Below, in pieces: positions 26,201-59,135 of a stretch of DNA of 64,000 nt. The notes beneath the pieces are model-generated. The model saw only the letters and a program-made list of their open reading frames with translations, ran no database searches and was not told the origin of the DNA. This DNA comes from Pempheris klunzingeri (Eukaryota > Chordata > Actinopteri > Acropomatiformes > Pempheridae). The stretch spans positions 13,955,874-14,019,873 of the forward strand of contig NC_092014.1 of assembly GCF_042242105.1 (NCBI RefSeq), given 5' to 3'. Every line of letters starts with the position of its first letter. Position 1 is the stretch's first letter. The position numbers and the translations under genes were made by a program.

Positions 26201-29200
26201 TGAATAAGGTCAAGTAGCTTCTGAAACTGTGTTACGTTGGGCCCTAACTGCACTTGAGTTTTATTTTTGTTAGCTTCTTGGGACACACCTTCATCTTCCT
26301 TCTCATTTCCTTTTTTATGCCTTTCTCGTCTTCTCACCTGCCGCTGTTTGAGGGAACCTTCAGAAGGCCAATCACCTTCAAAATCCAACATTTGAGGCAT
26401 TCCCCTCTCTCCCTCATCCCTCACTATCTCAGCCCCTTCTGCTTTCTCTTCCTTCTTCTCATCTTTCTCCTTGGCCTTGCTGTCTAATTGGTTAGTATCT
26501 TTCACCAGATCTGCAGGCTCCAACCTGCCAAACCCAGAACTCCTACTTGGCCTTTCTCTCCTCACTCTTTGCCCAATGGACTCAGAGAAAGCCACAGGCC
26601 TTTCTTCCCCACGCTGATCTTCATTCATTACTGATTCGACAATACAGTCTGGGATTCTTTGATCTCCTATTATACGATTAAGGTCTAACTGGGCATCCAA
26701 CTCAGAATCTAATTCCCCCAAATCGATGTCATTGTCCCCGTCTGACATGTCAGGGTTTTCCGTAAGTCTTCCCGTAGGTTGGAAATTGAGGGACTCTGTG
26801 GATTTGTGCGTGCCATCTTCCAGCATTTCCACCTCACTAGAATGACCAATAGATGACATGTCAGGGAGGGAGGAAAACAGCTGAGGGCGGGATTTCTTAC
26901 ATCCCTCAATCAATCCAGGCTGCCCTACAAGGTCAGGACAAGGTGTTTCAGAAGACACCGACCTGGAGAAAACAGATATATGAAGACAGAGATATGAACG
27001 TTACAAGTAAAATAACTAATGGTAGGGTTAGACATTTTGTCCAAAACTCTGAGAAATTTGTTCTCCGCTCTTTCTGTGTGTACAGGCACTTGGACAAAGT
27101 TCATTACTTTCTACACATCTGCAATTGTATAGACTTAGACTTCTTTAATTGATCCCCCATAGGGGGAAATTTACAGTATCAAATTATAAGTAAAGTCACT
27201 GGTAGAAACTAGATTCATGGTGGTATTGTAGTGAAATTATATAATAAAGATACAAATAATGATAAAATTGGCAGTATTCCACAATGACAGTGTATCTTAA
27301 ATTAGATGCTTATACTCGTTTTGTGAGTCACACCTGGATCGTCGATATCCAAATGTGATGTGAAAGAAACAGGTTAAAGCAGCACTCACTGTGAGCTCCT
27401 GTTCTCCAGATGGACGTGTTGTTTGAACTCAGGCATCTGTGACCCCATGATGGACGGGACTGTGACGAAGCGCTCATATCTATTAAGCATGCGTCGGATT
27501 GATTCCAAGGGCACATTATGGGAGGTACGTCTGCATACACACACACACAAAAGTGGAATATTTAACATTGTCTCCAGCAGCATGTTGTGCAAAAACTCAC
27601 AGATTTAGTTGACATTTTACATTGAAAACCAATGCTGCACTAAATTCCTCTATCCCTCTCACCTCTCCAGTTCTTTGGGTTTGTTCTTCCACCAAGTGTC
27701 CGGCTCTCGGAACAGCACCTTGTATCCATGTTTCAGTGCCTAAGACAGACCGGGGACCAAGAGGTGCTCAAGTCACTCGGAGCACAGCCTAAACCATTTA
27801 CAGTGTTTAGAGGGGTTTTATGAACCTCTTCTCCAGAGCAATTAGTGCCACAGCAGAATGAGTTAGCCATGTGTGTGCTGTTACCATGCTGTACTGACTG
27901 ACCTGAGCCACGTAGGGTTTCATCTCCCAGGCCTGCATGTTGGTGTTGTCAATTATGATGGGGTTAGCGCCCCTTTCAAAAGCCTCTTTGGCTGTAGAAT
28001 GAAGTTGGCACAAGAGAAGCAAACAATAAGTCATTTTGGTGCAGCTGTGGTAAAAAAAAAAAAAAAAAAAAAAAAACAGCACTTAAAGGAAAACAATGGC
28101 AATCAATTACATAGATAAAACGCCTTTGAAGGAATTTGACTTGCTACAACTGCATCATTTCTTATCAAAGCCGTATGCGTGTGTTGTTTACCTCGTTTAT
28201 GGTTCCAATCATGAGCCTCCCCCAGAGCAATGGGATCAAACTGATAATATCCATGTCGAACGAAGTAGTCATCAGTGCTCAGTTTAACGCCACCTGGGTT
28301 ATGCTCGACCAAGGCGCTGTAAACACACACATGCAGAAAGCTTAAGAACAGCTTTTTTTTTTTTAAAAAAAAGCCCACGACTCTTGGGCACATTGGCAGA
28401 TAAAGTGTTTCTAAATGTGTGGCTCTATTTGCTACAATGCTACTTGTGTAATAGACTTGTGGTTAATCACCTCATCAATGACACATCAGATTTATTTTAT
28501 ATCTACACAATGTGATCTTGTTAAGTAGCTAACAATCTACCAGATCACCACTGCCCTGATTTCTGAAATATCTGACAGGCGCCACGGCACTTACACACAA
28601 GGGTTACAAGTGTATTAATTTCAACATCAACACTGATTAATGTGCTAAAATAAACTGCTGGCAAGTCGGTGAGTAAAATAAAATAACCAAGCACTTTTTT
28701 CATTTAACAACACCCGAACGGAACATGCTTAAGATGAGAACATTTCTTGCATCACAGACATTTCAAATTGCAAACACGTCTGAATTAGCAGACTGTCAAC
28801 TAGTATTTATAGCATTACTAAATATCAGCAACATTTTTCCTTGACTGTGTCTTTTTTATTATCCGGATGCTTTTTACACAAACAAGAAAATTAAGAAACT
28901 TTATTTACCGAGTACAAAGTATTTTAGAGGAGGAAGACAAGAGGTGCAGTCATTTAGCTTCCCTGAGACTTCCCAGGAATCTGTTTCAGAGTCAAGTTAC
29001 CAACAGCCAAATCATTATCACCTTCAGTTTTCAGCCTTGACCCTGGCATAGCCAGAAGTCTCTGCTCTAAAGACCTGAGGCCCCTTCCAGTGATAAGATG
29101 TACCTGACCATGTAACGCCACGTGTCAAAAGTAACATTTTAAAAATCACTCACAAAATCATTCAAACTCAAACTTAACAGGCCAACAAAACAAAAGTGAA

Positions 29201-32097
29201 CAATCTTGTTATAAGGTGTCTCTGTGATTTAAAACCAAATGTACATACGTTTGCAAGCCAAATGAGTATTTTCTAATTAATGTCTCCATGCACAGTCTCC
29301 ACTCTGCTGGCTGCAGCTGTGACGCAACTGCAAAACCACCCTCCTGAACAGCATATGTTACTATAGAGAATAGTTATTTAGATGCAGCTATTTTAATGGC
29401 TACTTAGAGCATCCCAACATTCTTACCTTGCCACGGTCGTCTTGCCAGATCCTGGAGCACCACGTAGCAGCACAAGGACCTTCCCTTCCAAGCGAAGCCT
29501 GTTGTACTGGGCAGGACGATGTGGGGCAGCAGGCAGGGCCCAGGACTTGGGAATAGTAGCAGAAGGTTTGAGAGGTGCTTGGCTGATGGGGCCCTGACTG
29601 AGCCAGGGAGAGGCATGCCTTGATTGGCTGGGCCAGTTGGAGGGCGTTTGAGCCACAGGGGTAATGAACGTTTGAGCCACGTTTCCATGGAGATGGGGAG
29701 AAAACACTGGCGCCTTCAGGTTCCAGTGTGATGGCCTGTAGCCTAGTGGCTCCTGGTTCAACATGTTCACCTTAGATCTTGCTCCTCCGGCTATCCCTGT
29801 AGAGGGCATAACCCCAGCTGCGTCTGACGGGTGTGACGAGTCTTGCTTTTTATACACCTGGAAAGCCGAGGGACGTCCAGAAGCTGCCAGGTCCAAAGGA
29901 GGTTTCGGCTCGTCTGCACGCGTCATCTGATGCGTGAAATCCACCATCAGCCGCTGCTCCTGAGTGGTCTCATCTTCCCAAGTGTTGAGCTGGTCAAGCG
30001 GCGAGGAGGCTCCAGAAATATGCTCCACCGGGCCACCCACTTGGGCTTGCTGCTGGGTAGAGGGCCCTCTGGATCCAGTCTGCAGGCTGGACTGAAGCAG
30101 CTCAGGGAGGACCCGCTGTGGAAACGATTGTGCGGGCAAAGTGGATAAATACTCACTGCTGTGGTGCTCTTCCCTAACATCCTGTTGTGTGGTTAATGTC
30201 TCTAACTCCTGATCGATTAACAGGTCCAGCTCCTCTGTGAGGAGGTTGTTGGAGGGAAGAGAGAAGGGCTCTGATGGTCTGGAGGAGTCTGGCTCTGCTC
30301 TAGTTTCAGAAAAATGGTGTGGGTTGAGCAGGACTGCAGCAGTGCGCTCTAGGCCAGAGACAGGAGAGGGTATAGGGGCTGCAACTTCAGCAGCCACAGA
30401 CAGCTCCAAGAGAGAGTCCATTGCATTTTCAACTGGAACGCAAACAGAGAAAACACAGACACCCAAGACAAAGACAAGAGCAAGTCAGTGGATTTTACTA
30501 AAAGTAACCTTTAAATCTGAAGAACCAAGTGAAAACATTAAAATAGTTGAAACGTAAAGTACATTAGAATACTTTTTTTTTTTTTTTTTAAAGAATGAAC
30601 AAAACAAGTCTTTTTATAGCACAATGTAACTGATTAAAACAATTTCATACATACCTTTACAGCAGTGAGAATAACAATAACACAACTGGCTCTTTGGATA
30701 AGTCCTGTTACAGAACCTGGCTGTCCTACTTCTAAACCTTCTCAGTCTATTGAGCTTTATAAGCTGGTTTAATTTTCTGTAATGGGAATCATTCAGTTGC
30801 AACTCTCTTTCAGAACAGCTCCACAGTCATCTTTGCTCTTTATACGGTAAACATGGCAGTGGAGATTCATGCAATGTAGACAACTAACACCAAAAAGTTT
30901 TTTCTCTGTAATTATGTGAAAGTTTTGTAATACAATTCCTGTTCAGACAGGACTTTGAAGTGCCCCTCAGACTCAGGAGCAACTTTTTACTCTTTTAACA
31001 GCCAGCAATTCACATGACAGTTAAAAGAAGTGTCTGTTAAATGCCTTGTACGCACATTAATGTCTTTTATTAAGTCTTGCTTGCAATTTCGATTTTTTTG
31101 CACTGACTTGAGAATCACTTGGAGACACTTAACGGCACTCTGTAAGTAGATCATATAGACAGTCGAGTTATTGTAAACTTCTAAAATTTCTTTTCACTAG
31201 ATTTTTATTTTGTTTTATTTTTTGCTTTGAATTCAATTTAATCTTTATTGTTTAAAATGTTTAGCTTGACTTTTAGCTTGATTCTCGAGTTTCAGTTTTA
31301 ATTCTACTCTTTCATTATAGTATGGGGGGTATTTGTCAGGATCAAGATTTATGAAGTTCAGAACTGGTATTACAGTACAAACACCACATTTTGTGAGGGT
31401 GATTGATGGTAGTCATCTAGTCATCACAGTCTCAATAAACATATGAACAAACACATCCTGATTCTTGTTGTGTTGACAAATGTAACTAAATTGCCAAAAA
31501 CTAAACTCATTTACTTTATTTGTTAGTTTTCTAGGTGCACGTGATGTCTAGTTTTTATTAACTAAGATGTTGTCTCACAGCAATCTTTACTTTAGTTTCA
31601 GTTCACCATAATAACCTTGCCAGGAACAACAGGTGGATGAGGCTGAGTGGGTTGGTGAGCCAAGAAATGCAAGGTGCAGTTTTAGATATGTCTACTGTCA
31701 GCAATACACATGGGACCTCCGCTTTAATGCAGTCTGGTGTAGGAAAATGCTTCAACCCTGTCAGTGCACTGCTAATCAGTTAGCAAAGTTAGCCCACATA
31801 TCATTCCCAGTGGTCCCACAGCAGGTTCCTGTGTTCAGTGCTACCTTTAAAGTCGCACTCGGACAGCACGATGTAAGTAACCTCAGGGTCCAGGTGTGAG
31901 AACATCTCCTGCATGCCTTTGACGATTTTCTCCTTGTCGGAGCTGGACAGCGAGCTGCTGGATGGAAAGTTGTTCGCCATTGCGCCGTCAAATCCCTGGG
32001 GCAGTCGGTAACCCGTGTTGCGGCCGAGGCTTCCCACCTCCGGCGGCCCGCCGGGCACTCTGGCCGGGCTCTGGCCGCTTTTCTTTCTCCGAGGCAT
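20007..32097 (-). CDS. n4bp2: NEDD4-binding protein 2: CUE, polynucleotide kinase and Smr domains
   Basis: Sixteen exons on the minus strand: 31845-32097, 29427-30432, 28192-28316, 27903-27991, 27663-27739, 27390-27530, 24243-26962, 23933-24018, 23314-23359, 22737-22960, 22486-22610, 22189-22315, 21841-22017, 21433-21601, 20144-20267, 20007-20052. They sum to 5535 nt in frame, 1844 aa (human about 1770). Seen in order: N-terminal CUE (about 54-96); P-loop GAPGSGKTT (about 409-417) with STDDYF and IIDNTNMQAWEMKPYV of the 5'-polynucleotide kinase domain; a 2.7-kb acidic, low-complexity exon 7 with a CUE-like segment (about 1209-1253); another CUE-like segment (about 1590-1650); a DUF1771-type helix (about 1674-1732); and the Smr domain with LDLHG (1765) and TGRGNHS (1803). 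Known: binds ubiquitin and NEDD4; kinase and nuclease activities are reported for the mammalian protein. It is divergent from pds5a, as in human. Confidence 0.95.
20268..21432 (-). other. n4bp2: n4bp2 intron 14
   Basis: Intron between the two Smr exons. Its 3' end carries a TG-rich array on the sense strand (20287-20356 in plus coordinates). The rest is AT-rich with nothing recognised. Confidence 0.7.
20287..20356. repeat. Compound (CA)n/(CAGACA)n microsatellite
   Basis: CA tract interrupted by regular CAGACA units. On the n4bp2 sense strand it reads as TG/TCTG, ending about 20 bases upstream of the exon 15 acceptor. Confidence 0.92.
23247..23306. repeat. (GT)n microsatellite after an n4bp2 donor
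   Basis: Interrupted GT array. On the n4bp2 sense strand it is a CA array starting about 7 bases into intron 9, directly after the donor GTAAGTTC. Confidence 0.93.
23360..23932 (-). other. n4bp2: n4bp2 intron 8
   Basis: Intron filled mostly by the family A repeat. No exon is seen between exons 8 and 9. Confidence 0.7.
23515..23930. repeat. Dispersed repeat family A, copy 1, n4bp2 intron 8
   Basis: Shares ordered blocks with 35101-36109, for example CCTGAGGGACATATCTGGCT here against CCTGAGGGAAATGTCTGGCT there, then the CCGAAACTTG block and the GTAAAGCTGAGTGGAGCTG block. Probably a non-autonomous DNA-element relic of a type common in acanthomorph fish (from memory, not searched). Its right end lies within a few bases of the exon 8 donor. 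Confidence 0.6.
26963..27389 (-). other. n4bp2: n4bp2 intron 6
   Basis: Contains a short piece at about 27125-27180 with the phrase TTGATCCCCCATAGGGGGAA, which resembles the tail of common teleost LINE-like repeats. This is a weak call from memory. No exon is seen. Confidence 0.45.
28052..28078. repeat. Poly(A) run in n4bp2 intron 3
   Basis: A-only run of about 25 bases on the plus strand, poly(T) in the gene's sense, upstream of exon 4. Confidence 0.9.
28317..29426 (-). other. n4bp2: n4bp2 intron 2
   Basis: Splits the kinase domain just after the Walker A motif. It has a TG-rich end next to the exon 3 acceptor, and nothing else recognised. Confidence 0.7.
30433..31844 (-). other. n4bp2: n4bp2 intron 1
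   Basis: AT-rich intron between the two halves of the CUE domain, with a poly(T) run near 30572-30589. No exon or repeat family is recognised. Confidence 0.65.
31845..32097 (-). other. n4bp2: n4bp2 exon 1: start codon and CUE domain
   Basis: ATG at 32097 begins MPRRKKSG, matching the family N-terminus MPRR. The exon runs through EMFSHLDPEVTYIVLSECDF and splices to VENAMDSLLEL in exon 2, which together form the ubiquitin-binding CUE fold. Confidence 0.93.
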
Positions 32098-34391
32098 CCT
32101 GTGGTCGACGTGTAGCCGCCGGCTGCTCTCATTAGCGGCTACAGGGAGCTAACTGACTAGCCGGGCAGCTACAAGAAGGTGGCCCGCAGCTGAAGACATG
32201 CTACTGTGGTGTCGGGTAGAGTAACCGAAGTACAGCGACTGAAGGTTATGATATCTAACAGCACTCCAAGCGGTGGAGACACCACAGACTGAACGTACAC
32301 ATGAGAAAACGTAAAGAGAGCCAAGTGCGCCACAGAGGTTTGCACCGGAAATCAGGGCAGAAACTTCAAAATAAAAGCTTGTGTCCTGCCACATGGTCCC
32401 TGTTTGAGTGATAACATTTGCCTGACAACAATGCCTGAGTGGTTTTATTTAAGTAGAAATGTAAAAATGAAAAACTACTCCGTTACAAATAAAAGTAATT
32501 GGCAATTTTACTGAGGAAGAGGTACAGAAATATTATGAGAAAAATATAATGTATTATCAGAATCAGCTTTTATGCTCTCGTGTATTTATACATAATCAGA
32601 CAAAAAGGGAGACAAGAACAACAAAGCTTTTAATTTAAAAACATTTAATTTAAGCAAAGGTCTATGTACAATGTAAATACATAGATAGATAGATAGATTT
32701 AACTACCTGTTTTTAACCACTTATTGTGATGCGTCAGTTGATCCCTGACAATCAGGATAAAGATCATTTATTCCTCATTTTACAACACAGGCTTGCACAG
32801 TAAAATGTGAGTTGTAGTCCCATCATGCTACACTCACATAGAACATATATTTACATTTAGATAATTTTTTGTAATCTAGGGCATTCTATGGTATGGTATT
32901 ACATGGTAATATAAAATAATAGTATAATAATAATAGTAGTTGTAATAGTAGTAGCAGTAGTGATTGTAACAATAAGCACTACTACTAATACTTATCATAT
33001 ATATATATATATATATATCTCTTTATCTTTTATATATATATATCTGTTTTCTCCATATATGTGCAACAAAACAGATAAATGCCATCATGCATTTCTGTGA
33101 ATGCATAAACACAGGGGTTACATTTCATTGACCAATCAACCAAAAAGGTGTGTGACCGATATTTTGGAGACGAGCCCCCTTTGGATGAAGGACCCAAAGT
33201 AAAGTGAGTGTGTGGTGCCTCCGAGCTGTTTGTGTGTGACTCCCGCCATGTAGTCGGTGCTGCAGTAGTCCAGTGAGACCGAGGGGGGCGCTGTGCAGCC
33301 AGCCTTCACACAGACTGCACTGACTGAACGGACAGAGAGCTTTGTGCCGAAAACTAAACCCAACCTGTGTCAGACTAATGAATTAAAACGGCCCACTTGA
33401 GAGGTAAATACTAACGAGGAAGCGCTTGGCAAATATCCTGCGGTGTTAGTCGTAGTTGTATCTTTGAAAATAGATTCATTTTGCATTTGTTAGGGTGTTC
33501 AAAAATCATCCGTGAGGGCAAGTTGGTGGTGGAAGAGGAGGGCTCAGGGCGACGGTGTAGCAGCCCTTCTTCGCCTGTGAACTAGCGGCAGTACGGAGCG
33601 ATGCGTTGAAGTTGAAAAAAGACAGTAACAAGTAAATTAGCTTCATTTTTAAACTTCACAAAGTAGTTGCATTTGTTGTAAACCACAGGAACTGACCACG
33701 GGCATGGTTATTTTAGGCGAAGATGATGGGATACTTCACTTCCTCTGTGATTGTCTGTAGCTGGAGATGTGATGGGTACCTGAATAGTTTGCGGCCTAGG
33801 CTAGCAGCTAATGCTAACCAGTTAGCTAGCATGGCTAACGTGCATTAGCCGCTCGCTGCTAACAGTGCCTCCTTCCCGCAAAATGCTAGCCGCTAGCCAA
33901 TGATGTTTGCACCGCTGCTAGCTAGCCAACTAGCTAGCTAGCTAGCTAATTTCCTAACCTGTATGACAGAAGACATGTCCCGGCTGCTCTCGTGTTGTTT
34001 GTAGAGCTCTTCTAACAACTTAGTGGCTCACATAGCTGTAATGTTACCGGAATAGCAGTTGAGTTTGTTTCTGTAGCTATATGATGTTTGACGAGGAATT
34101 CACGGGAAATAAGGAGCTGATGTTTAGCTGGTGTATTTTAGCATGCATGCTAATAATATGCACAATGCTGGTTTAATGTCGGATTTCTGCCTGAAAAGTT
34201 TTCTGCATTAGAATATTGTCTAATATACAGGTACGGTTTTATCAATTTTAGCGGGCAAAATTGATGATTGGCAAATGAGAATGATGCTTTAAACGAGGTT
34301 TTGGTAAGTGCGGTAGCATGGTTGTGTTGAACTTTTGTTTTCTGACCCATAGAGGCCAGTAGAAGACCGTGTGGACTGTACATCAACAAGC
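32098..34391. promoter_or_regulatory. Divergent 5' region between n4bp2 and pds5a
   Basis: The two genes are transcribed away from each other. n4bp2 5' UTR/promoter should lie just above 32097. pds5a has a likely non-coding first exon ending at a donor (GAG/GTAAAT) at 33403, with an acceptor AG at 34351-34352 starting the exon that carries the ATG at 34392. The middle (32420-33100) is AT-rich, with a family E relic, a TAGA tract and an AT tract, so the promoters look separate rather than one short bidirectional unit. 33780-33960 is rich in GCTAGC words. Confidence 0.5.
32998..33046. repeat. (AT)n microsatellite, two tracts
   Basis: Two AT runs separated by a CT-rich spacer. Confidence 0.9.
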
Positions 34392-55612
<21,221 letters not shown>

Positions 55613-56708
55613 AGAGGAAAACGGTGAAGGCGAAATCAAGACTGTAGAGAAATGGGCCAGACTCTTCCTCATACCTTCCAACCCTGCGCACACGCTCCTC
55701 TGACTCTAAAGCTTTCCTGGACACATTATGGACCTTTCTTAAAACACACACATGTACACACACAAACAAACACACACCACTGACATCCTAGAAGGTTTTA
55801 AAGACCTTGTAGTCACAATTTGAAGCTCATTGTATGTAGGTCTTACTCAAAAAACATGTTATTTTTTCCTTTGTGTTTGTTGCTCTTTGCTTCTTTTGTG
55901 GAGCCGTTTTTAAGAAAAAAAAACAGGATGGACATTTTACAAACGTTTTAATCTGGTTATGATTGTTGCTTATTAAATTCCCTGGGAAAAATCCTACCGT
56001 ATGTGTCCTGACCTCTTCCTCCTTGTGTCTCACGATATTTATGTTTCGAGCTCACCAGTTTTACAGACAGTTGTATTTTGTAAATATCAATGTGCAACTT
56101 TGCAGTTAAACCTTTTAAATATTGAAGAGCATTAAAAACAGCAGGAAATGACTAAAATATAAAATTTGTGCTTTTTAACAGATGAACTGGCACCTAAAAT
56201 GTACAAACTTTGGTATATTTCGGTTTCTTACTTTACGTTAAGGTGCTTTAGCTCCGTTAAGGATAGGTAGCACCTCTCAGTGGCTTCTAAACTGCCACCT
56301 GTGATGCTCTTGAAGGCCTTTTGATTTTCTTCCAGTGTTATTGGACATATTTATGATGTCTAACAGTTCTGGATTCTGTGCTACAAGCTCTGTTCCCCAC
56401 CTCGTCCCCCAGACTGGCCTGGGGCTCAAACAGAGCTGGGTTTGAATTGTTGTTTTTTTACTGCTGAAGTATGAAAGAGTACCTCAGTTTGGAATGCATA
56501 AATGATATTACATTTCAAGGATGTCTTCACAATTGTGTTCATTTATAATAGTTTTTTTCTACTTTAATCGGTTCATTTGTCAGGTGAAGCCTGCTTAGAA
56601 GCATCGAGTGAGTGGAAACCTTTCAGGTTGTTGTTGATGACAACTTATTTTGGCAGTAGTCAACATGCTAACGTATGCCTACTCATGATAATTACATTTT
56701 TTACAGAA

Positions 56709-56714
56709 AATAAA
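56709..56714 (+). terminator. pds5a: Candidate polyadenylation signal of pds5a
   Basis: AATAAA about 1.1 kb after the stop, followed by T/G-rich sequence. ATTAAA variants lie upstream at about 55973 and 56131. Confidence 0.4.
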
Positions 56715-56819
56715 TGCTTTTAGATGTTACCATGCAGCGCATTTGTCTTGATCAGTGTTTCAGCAGTGCAATTTAAGAAAAAAAAAAACCAAAGCACACT
56801 TAATTTTCCACTTTTTTTT

Positions 56820-56825
56820 TTTTAA
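56820..56825 (-). terminator. ube2k: Candidate polyadenylation signal of ube2k
   Basis: ATTAAA on the minus strand, 2.3 kb after the ube2k stop. An AATAAA at 57504-57509 (minus) is an alternative. Confidence 0.3.
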
Positions 56826-59135
56826 TCAAAGAAACATGACACTGTCACAATAAATACCCATGCTTTTTATACTGCTGATGCTTGCTTCCAAAGAAACTAA
56901 GAAAATAAGTCTCAATCCAAATGGAGAAACCGAGATGCAGCAGCCCCCTTTTTTTTTTTTTTTTTATGCTTCGTCATCGTGCAATATTGTACATAGTGAG
57001 AACACCAGGAAGACGGGGAGGAGGGGGCCTCTTACCATTTTTTTGTTCTTTCTTTTTCTTACAAAATATAGTTCCAGCCATCAATGGTGCACTCAAGTGA
57101 GAAGCAGGCTCTTTATCAAGAACCTGATTATATACAAGTAAAGAAGATGGTTGTGTGCAATCTTCCCCTGACTATGAACTTCTTTTTTGGCTCTGGCTGG
57201 ACACTTCGCTGTCAGTGTAGAGGGTGCACAATAACTCCGTGTAGTACTGTCATATGCCATTGTGTTGGTAGGGACTGAGCTTGGGGGGCAAGCGAAAAGC
57301 TTATTTAAAATAATTTTTTAAAAAAAGGCCATGTGTGAGGATTCATCACCACCTCACTTCTCTATATGCTAAGTCCATGTACCTCAAATCAAAATGTGTG
57401 AAAACACTGTGCAGACCTGCTATCTGCTTCACAGAGTCACAGAGGAGTTCCAGCCTCTTTTACTGCTCATCAGACATCAGTCAAAGACGACCTCAATAAG
57501 CATTTTATTTGGCTGTGAAGTAAAGCATGATTGGGAATATAGGACATCACCTATAAACCTCTATATATGGCCAAAGTTTTGATTGAGTACTGCAGGATTG
57601 GATGAGTGATAAAGCTCCCCGTCTTAATGATCAGCATCAGGACTGAGAGGGTGAGCAGATTCCTAACCCGTGGCTGAAAACAGTGCCTATGGTTGAAACA
57701 GACTGCTCTGAAATGAGTTCAAAACAAAACCACAGCATTGCAAACTCAAATTCTTAATGACATTCAGAATCACTCATTTCTCCTTGAGGTGTGTTGTCTC
57801 CTGTTGGCGCCAGACAAATCTGTTCAGAGCAGAGGAGAGAATTTTCCAGCAACAAACCCGTCAAATCAACACAAAAAGGCTTTGGTTCCCTACAGATATC
57901 AAGCCAAACTGGGTGTGCTTAAGTGGCTTGCCGAGCAGAGGTTCCAGACGTCTCTTTCCACGGATCACAAAGAGTCTTGCGAGCTCCACAAGTCTGAGGG
58001 GATTTTAAATCAAACACCCCATCACCACATCATTTGGCCAAATAAAATAAAGGCAGCATAGAACATGCGAGGACAACAAAAGACACGAGAAAAGGTTTGA
58101 GATTGTGTTGTAGCAGAGGAGGTGGCATGTAATGACCTTCAGGGGCCTGAGCTGGCTGTCACCTCCTGTGTCATTAGGGCCAGGATTTTGGCTGTGCCAC
58201 CCCTAAACAACACTCTTAAGAAGGGAAAAAAAAAATTCAGAGTGATTTCTTGTGGATCACAAAAAGCATAAAAAGATCTCTCTCTCTCCATATAATTGTA
58301 AACTAGGCATAGTTTATATTTAAAATAATTTGTTTTACAATGTCATATAATAAAAAAAGTATATCCCCGTTGTATTTTCAAATTTACACGCATCTATTTA
58401 CAGATAACTTTTTTTCCTTCTGTGCATGTGTGCAGACGTTTGAGGTTGTCTGTGTGATCTTTTCTAATTCTACAGACAGAAAAGAAAAAAAAAAAAAAAA
58501 AAAGCGTGTACATCCAAACCTCTGCAGATGACTGAAGCATCTATGATAAACTGTTCAGGAAAAATCCATTACACTGCTCCTGCAGAACACTATCCAGTCA
58601 ATTTAGTCCAGCTTGACCTTTGAAGTATTTAATGTCCATAAAAGAGAATAATCTGACATAAGGTCCAACTGGTTACTGATGTGGTGATGTACTGTGAGGG
58701 CAGTATGCAGGATTTCCTTTACATTTTACCCTGGAAAATCAATCGGGCTATGGCAGTCATTTGATTCTTTGCAATATTAAGGAACAAAAATTTGTGAAAA
58801 AAAAGGTTTCAGAGCCAATGTGATTAAAGGGCATGAAAGATGAGATGTTTTGGTGGCTTATTACGAGGATACACATGGTGAGTTAGTGGCAGAAAAGACA
58901 GGGCAGAATGGACGCATGGGGTCAAACAGGCAACAGGGTGATGTGCATACTGGCGATTGCGGTGCTACCGGTGTTGAGTTTGTAGCGAACAAACTAGTTA
59001 AAAAAAAAAAGAAGGCTCAGACTGCTGTGGTGAATGGGGTGCTGCCTGTTTAACAAAATGCAATGGTGGAATGGTGCCGGGGAGGAGCTGATGCTATGAT
59101 GGAGAGAGTTCGGGATCCTCACACCTGGCTGGGTT

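Larger units (their letters stand above)
27663..29480 (-). other. n4bp2: n4bp2 polynucleotide kinase domain exons (end of 2 to 5)
   Basis: The Walker A motif GAPGSGKTT is at the end of exon 2. Exon 3 carries KLSTDDYFVRHGYY and AHDWN. Exon 4 carries PIIIDNTNMQAWEMKPYV. Exon 5 carries FREPDTWWK. These match the 5'-polynucleotide kinase-like P-loop domain of N4BP2. All junctions keep phase. Confidence 0.9.
55613..59135. other. Convergent 3' UTRs of pds5a and ube2k
   Basis: pds5a 3' UTR probably runs from 55613 to about 56730, and ube2k 3' UTR from 59135 down to about 56810. No coding exon is supported. It contains several A or T runs (56808-56822, 56950-56965, 58486-58504). Confidence 0.5.

Noticed and set aside
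57738-58061. 107-residue frame in the convergent 3' region
   Set aside because: Lies in the expected ube2k 3' UTR, antisense to it, with no recognisable motif.
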